Source: Amaranthus tricolor
Taxonomy: Eukaryota > Streptophyta > Magnoliopsida > Caryophyllales > Amaranthaceae
NCBI RefSeq assembly: GCF_026212465.1
Contig: NC_080051.1
Span: 2,691,001 to 2,755,000, forward strand
Length of the DNA: 64,000 bases
Reading direction: 5' to 3'
Shown: in pieces, positions 54,211 to 64,000 of the stretch
How the letters are laid out: every line of letters begins with the position of its first letter
Position numbering within the stretch: position 1 is the first letter of the stretch
Notes under the pieces: generated by a model
What the model was told of the DNA's origin: nothing
The model's input: only the letters and a program-made list of their open reading frames with translations
Database searches by the model: none
Program-made: the position numbers and the translations under genes

Positions 54211-55330
54211 GATCAATGATCAATGACGAATGAACGATGAAGAATGAACAGGGATCAATGATCAATGAAGAATGAACGACGAAGAATGAACAGTGATCAA
54301 TGATCAATGACGAATGAATGAGGAAGAATGAACAAGGATCAATGATTAATGAAGAATGAACGATGAAGAATGAACAAGGATCAATGATCAATGAAGAATG
54401 AACGATGAAGAATAAACAAGTATCAATGATCAATGACGAATAAACGATGAAGAATGAAGAAGGATCAATGATCAATGAAGAATGAACGATGAAGAATGAA
54501 CAAGGATCAATGATCAATGACGAATGAACGATGAAGAATGAACAAGGATCAATGATCAATGAATAATGAACGATGAAGAATGAACAAGGTTCAATGATCA
54601 ATGAAGAATGAACGATGAATAATGAACAAGGATCAATGATCAATGACGAATGAACAATGAACAATGAACAAGGATCAATGATCAATGAAGAATGAACGAT
54701 GAAGAATGAACAACGATCAATGATCAATGAAGAATGAACGATGAAGAATGAACAAGGATCAATGATCAATGACGAATGAACGATGAAGAATGAATAAGGA
54801 TCAATGATCAATGAAGAATGAACGAAGATGAATAAACAAGGATCAATGATCAATGACGAATGAACGATGAAGAATGAACAAGGATCAATGATCAGTGAAG
54901 AATGAACGATGAAGAATGAACAAGGATCAATGATCAATGAACAATGAACAATGAAGAATAAACAAGGATCAATGATCAATGACGAATAAACGATGAAGAA
55001 TGAAGAAGGATCAATGATCAATGAAGAATGAACAAACATCAATGATCAATGACGAATGAACGATGAAGAATTAACAAAGATCAATGATCAATGAAGAATG
55101 AACGATGAAGAATGAACAAGGATCAATGCTCAATGAAGAATGAACGATGAAGAATGAACAAGGATCAATGATGAATGACGAATGAACGATGAAGAATGAA
55201 CAAGGATCAATGATCAATGAAGAATGTACAATGAAGAATGAACAAGGATCAATGATCAATGAAGAATGAACGATGAAGAATGAACAAGCATCAATGTTCA
55301 ATGACGAATGAACGATGAAGAATGAACAAG

Positions 55331-55366
55331 TGATCAATGAAGAATGAACGATGAAGAATGAATAAG
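55331..55366 (+). repeat. 36-bp monomer with 6-bp deletion (first of four)
   Basis: The monomer opens TGATCAAT directly after GAACAAG, so six bases of the first two heptads are missing; it ends GAATAAG. The same unit lies at 58797-58832, 61549-61584 and 63265-63300. The offsets 3466, 2752 and 1716 are each a multiple of 14 minus 6, which confirms one deletion per interval. The loss keeps the minus-strand frame (two codons removed). Confidence 0.9.
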
Positions 55367-58300
55367 GATCAATGGTCAATGACGAATGAACGATGAAGAA
55401 TGAACAAGGATACTTGATCAATGAAGAATAAACGATGAAGAATGAACAAGGATCAATGATCAATGAAGAATGAACGATGAAGAATGAACAAGGATTAATG
55501 GTCAATGACGAATGAACGATGAAGAATGAACAAGGATCAATGATCAATGAAGAATGAACAAGGATCAATGATCAATGAAGAATGAACGATGAAGAATGAA
55601 CAAGGATCAATGATCAATGACGAATGAACGATGAAGAATGAACAAGGATAAATGATCAATGAAGAATGAACGATGAAGAATGAACATCGATCAATGATCA
55701 GTGAAGAATGAACGATGAAGAATGAACAAGGATCAATGATCAATGACGAATGAACGATGAAGAATGAATAAGGATCAATGATCAATGAAGAATGAACGAA
55801 GATGAATAAACAAGGATCAATGATCAATGACGAATGAACGATGAAGAATGAACAAGGATCAATGATCAGTGAAGAATGAACGATGAAGAATGAACAAGGA
55901 TCAATGATCAATGAACAATGAACAATGAAGAAAGAACAAGGATCAATGATCAATGAAGAATGAACGATGAAGAATGAACAAGGATCAATGATTAATGAAG
56001 AATGAACAAGGATCAATGGTCAATGACGAATGAACGATGAAGAATGAACAAGGATACATGATCAATGAAGAATGAACGATGAAGAATGAACAAGGATCAA
56101 TGGTCAATGACGAATGAACGATGAAGAATGAACAAGCATCAATGATCAATGAAGAATGAATGATGAAGAATGAACAAGGATCAATGATCAATGAAGAATG
56201 AACGATGAAGAATGAACAAGGATCAATGCTCAATGAAGAATGAACGATGAAGAATGAACAAGGATCAATGATCAATGAAGAATGAACGATGAAGAATGAA
56301 CAAGGATCAATGGTCAATGACGAATGAACGATGAAGAATGAACAAGGATCAATGATCAATGAAGAATGAACGATGAAGAATGAACAAGGATCAATGATCA
56401 ATGAAGAATGAACGATGAAGAATGAACAAGGATCAATGGTCAATGACGAATGAACGATGAAGAATGAACAAGGATCAATGATCAAAGAAGAATGAACAAT
56501 GAAGAATGAAAAAGGATCAATGATCAATGAAGAATGAACGATGAAGAATGAACAAGGATCAATGGTCAATGACGAATGAACGATGAAGAATGAACAAGGA
56601 TCAATGATCAATGAAGAATGAACGATGAAGAATGAACATCGATCAATGATCAGTGAAGAATGAACGATGAAGAATGAACAAGGATCAATGATCAATGAAG
56701 AATGAACGATGAAGAATAAACAAGTATCAATGATAATTGAAGAATGAACAAGGATCCATCGTCAATAAAGAATGAACAAGGATCAATGATCAATGACGAA
56801 TGAACGATGAAGAATGAACAGGGATCAATGATCAATGAAGAATGAACGACGAAGAATGAACAGTGATCAATGATCAATGACGAATGAATGAGGAAGAATG
56901 AACAAGGATCAATGATTAATGAAGAATGAACGATGAAGAATGAACAAGGATCAATGATCAATGAAGAATGAACGATGAAGAATAAACAAGTATCAATGAT
57001 CAATGACGAATAAACGATGAAGAATGAAGAAGGATCAATGATCAATGAAGAATGAACGATGAAGAATGAACAAGGATCAATGATCAATGACGAATGAACG
57101 ATGAAGAATGAACAAGGATCAATGATCAATGAATAATGAACGATGAAGAATGAACAAGGTTCAATGATCAATGAAGAATGAACGATGAATAATGAACAAG
57201 GATCAATGATCAATGACGAATGAACAATGAACAATGAACAAGGATCAATGATCAATGAAGAATGAACGATGAAGAATGAACAACGATCAATGATCAATGA
57301 AGAATGAACGATGAAGAATGAACAAGGATCAATGATCAATGACGAATGAACGATGAAGAATGAATAAGGATCAATGATCAATGAAGAATGAACGAAGAAG
57401 AATAAACAAGGATCAATGATCAATGAAGAATGAACGATGAAGAATGAACAAGGATCAATGGTCAATGACGAATGAACGATGAAGAATGAACAAGGATCAA
57501 TGATCAATGAAGAATGAACGATGAAGAATGAACATCGATCAATGATCAGTGAAGAATGATCGATGAAGAATGAACAAGGATCAATGATCAATGAAGAATG
57601 AACGATGAAGAATAAACAAGTATCAATGATAATTGAAGAATGAACAAGGATCCATCGTCAATAAAGAATGAACAAGGATCAATGATCAATGACGAATGAA
57701 CGATGAAGAATGAACAGGGATCAATGATCAATGAAGAATGAACGACGAAGAATGAACAGTGATCAATGATCAATGACGAATGAATGAGGAAGAATGAACA
57801 AGGATCAATGATTAATGAAGAATGAACGATGAAGAATGAACAAGGATCAATGATCAATGAAGAATGAACGATGAAGAATAAACAAGTATCAATGATCAAT
57901 GACGAATAAACGATGAAGAATGAAGAAGGATCAATGATCAATGAAGAATGAACGATGAAGAATGAACAAGGATCAATGATCAATGACGAATGAACGATGA
58001 AGAATGAACAAGGATCAATGATCAATGAATAATGAACGATGAAGAATGAACAAGGTTCAATGATCAATGAAGAATGAACGATGAATAATGAACAAGGATC
58101 AATGATCAATCACGAATGAACAATGAACAATGAACAAGGATCAATGATCAATGAAGAATGAACGATGAAGAATGAACAACGATCAATGATCAATGAAGAA
58201 TGAACGATGAAGAATGAACAAGGATCAATGATCAATGACGAATGAACGATGAAGAATGAATAAGGATCAATGATCAATGAAGAATGAACGAAGAAGAATA

Positions 58301-61300
58301 AACAAGGATCAATGATCAATGACGAATGAACGATGAAGAATGAACAAGGATCAATGATCAGTGAAGAATGAACGATGAAGAATGAACAAGGATCAATGAT
58401 CAATGAACAATGAACAATGAAGAATAAACAAGGATCAATGATCAATGACGAATAAACGATGAAGAATGAAGAAGGATCAATGATCAATGAAGAATGAACA
58501 AACATCAATGATCAATGACGAATGAACGATGAAGAATTAACAAAGATCAATGATCAATGAAGAATGAACGATGAAGAATGAACAAGGATCAATGCTCAAT
58601 GAAGAATGAACGATGAAGAATGAACAAGGATCAATGATGAATGACGAATGAACGATGAAGAATGAACAAGGATCAATGATCAATGAAGAATGTACAATGA
58701 AGAATGAACAAGGATCAATGATCAATGAAGAATGAACGATGAAGAATGAACAAGCATCAATGTTCAATGACGAATGAACGATGAAGAATGAACAAGTGAT
58801 CAATGAAGAATGAACGATGAAGAATGAATAAGGATCAATGGTCAATGACGAATGAACGATGAAGAATGAACAAGGATCAATGATCAATGAAGAATAAACG
58901 ATGAAGAATGAACAAGGATCAATGATCAATGAAGAATGAACGATGAAGAATGAACAAGGATTAATGGTCAATGACGAATGAACGATGAAGAATGAACAAG
59001 GATCAATGATCAATGAAGAATGAACAAGGATCAATGATCAATGAAGAATGAACGATGAAGAATGAACAAGGATCAATGATCAATGACGAATGAACGATGA
59101 AGAATGAACAAGGATAAATGATCAATGAAGAATGAACGATGAAGAATGAACATCGATCAATGATCAGTGAAGAATGAACGATGAAGAATGAACAAGGATC
59201 AATGATCAATGACGAATGAACCATGAAGAATGAACAAGGATCAATGATCAATGAAGAATGAACGATGAAGAATAAACAAGTATCAATGATAATTGAAGAA
59301 TGAACAAGGATCCATCGTCAATAAAGAATGAACAAGGATCAATGATCAATGACGAATGAACGATGAAGAATGAACAGGGATCAATGATCAATGAAGAATG
59401 AACGACGAAGAATGAACAGGGATCAATGATCAATGACGAATGAATGAGGAAGAATGAACAAGGATCAATGATTAATGAAGAATGAACGATGAAGAATGAA
59501 CAAGGATCAATGATCAATGAAGAATGAACGATGAAGAATAAACAAGGATCAATGATCAATGACGAATAAACGATGAAGAATGAAGAAGGATCAATGATCA
59601 ATGAAGAATGAACGATGAAGAATGAACAAGGATCATTGATCAATGACGAATGAACGATGAAGAATGAACAAGGATCAATGATCAATGAATAATGAACGAT
59701 GAAGAATGAACAAGGTTCAATGATCAACGAAGAATGAACGATGAATAATGAACAAGGATCAATGATCAATGACGAATTAACAATGAAGAACGAACAAGGA
59801 TCAATGATCAATGAAGAATGAACGATGAAGAATGAACAACGATCAATGATCAATGAAGAATGAACGATGAAGAATGAACAAGGATCAATGATCAATGACG
59901 AATGAACGATGAAGAATGAATAAGGATCAATGATAAATAAACAATGAACGTTGAAGAATAAACAAGGATCAATGATCATTGAAGAATGAACAAGGATCAA
60001 TGATCAATGAAGAACAAACGATGAAGAATGAACAAGGATCAATGATCAATGAAGAATAAACGATGAAGAATGAACAAGGATTAATGGTCAATGACGAATG
60101 AACGATGAAGAATGAACAAGGATCAATGATCAATGAAGAATGAACGATGAAGAATGAACAAGGATCAATGATTAATGACGAATGAACGATGAAGAATGAA
60201 CAAGGATCAATGATCAATGAAGAATGAACGATGAAGAATGAACATCGATCAATGATCAATGAAGAATGAACGATGAAGAATGAACAAGGATCAATGATTA
60301 ATGACGAATGAACCATGAAGAATGAACAAGGATCAATGATCAATGAAGAATGAACGATGAAGAATAAAAAAGTATCAATGATAATTGAAGAATGAACAAG
60401 GATCCATCGTCAATAAAGAATGAACAAGGATCAATGATCAATGACGAATGAACGATGAAGAATGAACAGGGATCAATGATCAATGAAGAATGAACGACGA
60501 AGAATGAACAGGGATCAATGATCAATGACGAATGAATGAGGAAGAATGAACAAGGATCAATGATTAATGAAGAATGAACGATGAAGAATGAACAAGGATC
60601 AATGATCAATGAAGAATGAACGATGAAGAATAAACAAGTATCAATGATCAATGACGAATAAACGATGAAGAATGAAGAAGGATCAATGATCAATGAAGAA
60701 TGAACGATGAAGAATGAACAAGGATCAATGATCAATGACGAATGAACGATGAAGAATGAACAAGGATCAATGATCAATGAATAATGAACGATGAAGAATG
60801 AACAAGGTTCAATGATCAATGAAGAATGAACGATGAATAATGAACAAGGATCAATGATCAATGACGAATGAACAATGAACAATGAACAAGGATCAATGAT
60901 CAATGAAGAATGAACGATGAAGAATGAACAACGATCAATGATCAATGAAGAATGAACGATGAAGAATGAACAAGGATCAATGATCAATGACGAATGAACG
61001 ATGAAGAATGAATAAGGATCAATGATCAATGAAGAATGAACGAAGATGAATAAACAAGGATCAATGATCAATGACGAATGAACGATGAAGAATGAACAAG
61101 GATCAATGATCAGTGAAGAATGAACGATGAAGAATGAACAAGGATCAATGATCAATGAACAATGAACAATGAAGAATAAACAAGGATCAATGATCAATGA
61201 CGAATAAACGATGAAGAATGAAGAAGGATCAATGATCAATGAAGAATGAACAAACATCAATGATCAATGACGAATGAACGATGAAGAATTAACAAAGATC

Positions 61301-64000
61301 AATGATCAATGAAGAATGAACGATGAAGAATGAACAAGGATCAATGCTCAATGAAGAATGAACGATGAAGAATGAACAAGGATCAATGATGAATGACGAA
61401 TGAACGATGAAGAATGAACAAGGATCAATGATCAATGAAGAATGTACAATGAAGAATGAACAAGGATCAATGATCAATGAAGAATGAACGATGAAGAATG
61501 AACAAGCATCAATGTTCAATGACGAATGAACGATGAAGAATGAACAAGTGATCAATGAAGAATGAACGATGAAGAATGAATAAGGATCAATGGTCAATGA
61601 CGAATGAACGATGAAGAATGAACAAGGATCAATGATCAATGAAGAATAAACGATGAAGAATGAACAAGGATCAATGATCAATGAAGAATGAACGATGAAG
61701 AATGAACAAGGATTAATGGTCAATGACGAATGAACGATGAAGAATGAACAAGGATCAATGATCAATGAAGAATGAACAAGGATCAATGATCAATGAAGAA
61801 TGAACGATGAAGAATGAACAAGGATCAATGATCAATGACGAATGAACGATGAAGAATGAACAAGGATAAATGATCAATGAAGAATGAACGATGAAGAATG
61901 AACATCGATCAATGATCAGTGAAGAATGAACGATGAAGAATGAACAAGGATCAATGATTAATGACGAATGAACGATGAAGAATGAATAAGGATCAATGAT
62001 CAATGAAGAATGAACGAAGATGAATAAACAAGGATCAATGATCAATGACGAATGAACGATGAAGAATGAACAAGGATCAATGATCAGTGAAGAATGAACG
62101 ATGAAGAATGAACAAGGATCAATGATCAATGAACAATGAACAATGAAGAATAAACAAGGATCAATGATCAATGACGAATAAACGATGAAGAATGAAGAAG
62201 GATCAATGATCAATGAAGAATGAACAAAGATCAATGATCAATGACGAATGAACGATGAAGAATTAACAAGGATCAATGATCAATGAAGAATGAACGATGA
62301 AGAATGAACAAGGATCAATGATCAATGAAGAATGAACGATGAAGAATAAACAAGTATCAATGATCAATGACGAATAAACGATGAAGAATGAAGAAGGATC
62401 AATGATCAATGAAGAATGAACGATGAAGAATGAACAAGGATCAATGATCAATGACGAATGAACGATGAAGAATGAATAAGGATCAACGATCAATGAATAA
62501 TGAACGATGAAGAATGAACAAGGTTCAATGATCAATGAAGAATGAACGATGAATAATGAACAAGGATCAATGATCAATGACGAATGAACAATGAACAATG
62601 AACAAGGATCAATGATCAATGAAGAATGAACGATGAAGAAGGAACAACGATCAATGATCAATGAAGAATGAACGATGAAGAATGAACAAGGATCAATGAT
62701 CAATGACGAATGAACGATGAAGAATGAATAAGGATCAATGATCAATGAAGAATGAACGAAGAAGAATAAACAAGGATCAATGATCAATGACGAATGAACG
62801 ATGAAGAATGAACAAGGATCAATGATCAGTGAAGAATGAACGATGAAGAATGAACAAGGATCAATGATCAATGAACAATGAACAATGAAGAATAAACAAG
62901 GATCAATGATCAATGACGAATAAATGATGAAGAATGAAGAAGGATCAATGATCAATGAAGAATGAACAAAGATCAATGATCAATGACGAATGAACGATGA
63001 AGAATTAACAAGGATCAATGATCAATGAAGAATGAACGATGAAGAATGAACAAGGATCAATGCTCAATGAAGAATGAACGATGAAGAATGAACAAGGATC
63101 AATGATGAATGACGAATGAACGATGAAGAATGAACAAGGATCAATGATCAATGAAGAATGTACAATGAAGAATGAACAAGGATCAATGATCAATGAAGAA
63201 TGAACGATGAAGAATGAACAAGCATCAATGTTCAATGACGAATGAACGATGAAGAATCAACAAGTGATCAATGAAGAATGAACGATGAAGAATGAATAAG
63301 GATCAATGGTCAATGACGAATGAACGATGAAGAATGAACAAGGATCAATGATCAATGAAGAATAAACGATGAAGAATGAACAAGGATCAATGATCAATGA
63401 AGAATGAACGATGAAGAATGAACAAGGATTAATGGTCAATGACGAATGAACGATGAAGAATGAACAAGGATCAATGATCAATGAAGAATGAACAAGGATC
63501 AATGATCAATGAAGAATGAACGATGAAGAATGAACAAGGATCAATGATCAATGACGAATGAACGATGAAGAATGAACAAGGATAAATGATCAATGAAGAA
63601 TGAACGATGAAGAATGAACATCGATCAATGATCAGTGAAGAATGAACGATGAAGAATGAACAAGGATCAATGATCAAAGACGAATGAACCATGAAGAATG
63701 AACAAGGATCAATGATCAATGAAGAATGAACGATGAAGAATAAACAAGTATCAATGATAATTGAAGAATGAACAAGGATCCATCGTCAATAAAGAATGAA
63801 CAAGGATCAATGATCAATGACGAATGAACGATGAAGAATGAACAGGGATCAATGATCAATGAAGAATGAACGACGAAGAATGAACAGGGATCAATGATCA
63901 ATGACGAATGCATGAGGAAGAATGAACAAGGATCAATGATTAATGAAGAATGAACGATGAAGAATGAACAAGGATCAATGATCAATGAAGAATGAACGAT

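Larger units (their letters stand above)
224..63985 (-). other. Periodic minus-strand open frames; not genes
   Basis: Long open frames tile the minus strand, up to 460 codons (35635-37017), all encoding tandem variants of SSLIIDPCSFFIVH. In each 42-bp monomer TCA (minus-strand TGA) occurs at two positions in different frames, leaving the third frame open indefinitely; a 28-bp monomer shifts the frame by one and ends it. Most frames start at TTG (for example 8344-8346) and stop just inside a 28-bp monomer. The + strand has TGA at nearly every heptad boundary and, since 7 is 1 modulo 3, stops occur in all three frames. There is no unique N- or C-terminus, ribosome-binding site or other domain. 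Confidence 0.93.
1..64000 (+). repeat. Single continuous 42-bp satellite array filling the window
   Basis: Every line of the window reads as the same tandem repeat in the same orientation, with no single-copy interval. The monomer is 42 bp and consists of heptads in the order H1 H1 H2 H3 H2 H4 (H1 GATCAAT, H2 GAAGAAT, H3 GAACGAT, H4 GAACAAG). Dividing 64,000 by 42 gives roughly 1,500 monomers. Consensus composition is A 21, G 10, T 7, C 4 of 42, about 33% GC. Both array ends lie outside the window. No stretch longer than one monomer departs from the pattern, so every gene-free interval holds this satellite. No tRNA, rRNA, transposase, promoter or terminator signal is visible. The host is unknown; a eukaryotic satellite is the most likely class by analogy of size and hierarchy. 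Confidence 0.99.
54151..64000 (+). repeat. Distal satellite domain with its own variant set
   Basis: From about 54.15 kb type B monomers become scarce and new variants dominate: GAACAGGGATC, GAACGACGAAG, GAATGAGGAAG, GAATAATGAACG, AAGGTTCAATG, GAACAATGAACAATG, GAACGAAGATG or GAACGAAGAAG, and GAATTAACAA. Ordered runs repeat at offsets of 2570 (53.4-54.8 kb to 56.0-57.4 kb), 6218 (54.1-55.6 to 60.3-61.8 kb) and 3466, 2752 and 1716 bp. One block of ordinary higher-order-repeat sequence (about 55,960-56,690) is embedded. The domain continues past the window end. Confidence 0.88.

Noticed and set aside
1..64000. CRISPR array
   Set aside because: Repeats are contiguous, with no unique spacers between them and no cas genes; variation is by point change and unit length, not by spacer content.
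1..64000. Telomeric or simple microsatellite repeat
   Set aside because: The heptads differ in a fixed order (H1 H1 H2 H3 H2 H4) and do not match known telomere repeats such as TTAGGG or TTTAGGG; higher-order organisation is present.
1..64000. Bacterial heptanucleotide repeats, as in cyanobacterial STRR or Bacteroidota intergenic heptads
   Set aside because: Heptad periodicity is similar, but those tracts are short and intergenic, whereas this is 64 kb with no gene. Kept only as a minor alternative, since no host sequence is present to decide.
1..64000. Heat-shock element array (GAA blocks every 7 bp)
   Set aside because: Heat-shock factor sites need alternating GAA and TTC blocks at 5-bp steps; here all GAA blocks are in one orientation at 7-bp steps.
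1..64000. CENP-B box or other known centromere protein motif
   Set aside because: No TTCG...CGGG-type box is seen in any monomer variant. A centromeric role cannot be excluded but is not supported by a motif.
1..64000. Replication iterons or plasmid origin
   Set aside because: Iterons form short clusters beside a rep gene and an AT-rich melting region; none of these is present and the array is far too long.

Overview
The window contains no gene that I can support. All 64,000 bases are one uninterrupted, head-to-tail tandem-repeat (satellite) array in a single orientation. The base unit is 42 bp, made of six heptads. With H1 = GATCAAT, H2 = GAAGAAT, H3 = GAACGAT and H4 = GAACAAG, the order on the + strand is H1 H1 H2 H3 H2 H4. 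The consensus is 50% A, 24% G, 17% T and 9.5% C, so the + strand is strongly purine-rich, and that bias never flips. There is no single-copy flank, transposon, RNA gene, CRISPR array or credible promoter, so the host cannot be named. A 64-kb array with a multi-level higher-order structure is most typical of eukaryotic satellite DNA (heterochromatin, pericentromere or subtelomere). Heptanucleotide tandem repeats also occur in some bacteria, but I know of none at this scale, so a eukaryote is an inference and not a demonstration.

The structure is nested: 7-bp heptad, 14-mer, 42-bp monomer, length-variant monomers (28 bp is common; 21, 35, 36, 41, 43 and 56 bp are rare), a 1652-bp higher-order repeat (36 x 42 + 5 x 28 bp), and then multi-kilobase blocks. 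The 28-bp monomers lack the central H2 H3 14-mer. They act as punctuation and are the reason long minus-strand reading frames start and stop at regular places.

Layout. 1-9180: heterogeneous edge-like domain with a 1483-bp tandem duplication, single-base indels and a 1064-bp repeat. 9181-28052: best-ordered domain, about nine copies of the 1652-bp higher-order repeat or close variants, plus recurring 322-bp and 364-bp segments and a tandem 2296-bp duplication. 28053-30628: mosaic block closely related to 5.2-7.2 kb. 30629-35632: a second run of the 1652-bp repeat. 35633-54150: mosaic domain built by nested duplications at offsets of 2184, 2128, 980, 2310 and 2870 bp. 54151-64000: distinct domain with its own variants (a 36-bp monomer, paired 28-bp monomers carrying the window's GGATCC sites) and duplication offsets of 2570, 3466, 2752, 1716 and 6218 bp.

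The many long minus-strand open frames, which would encode a 14-residue repeat (SSLIIDPCSFFIVH and variants), are arithmetic by-products of a 42-bp period and not proteins. The interest here is in repeat architecture and its duplication history, not in a gene system.
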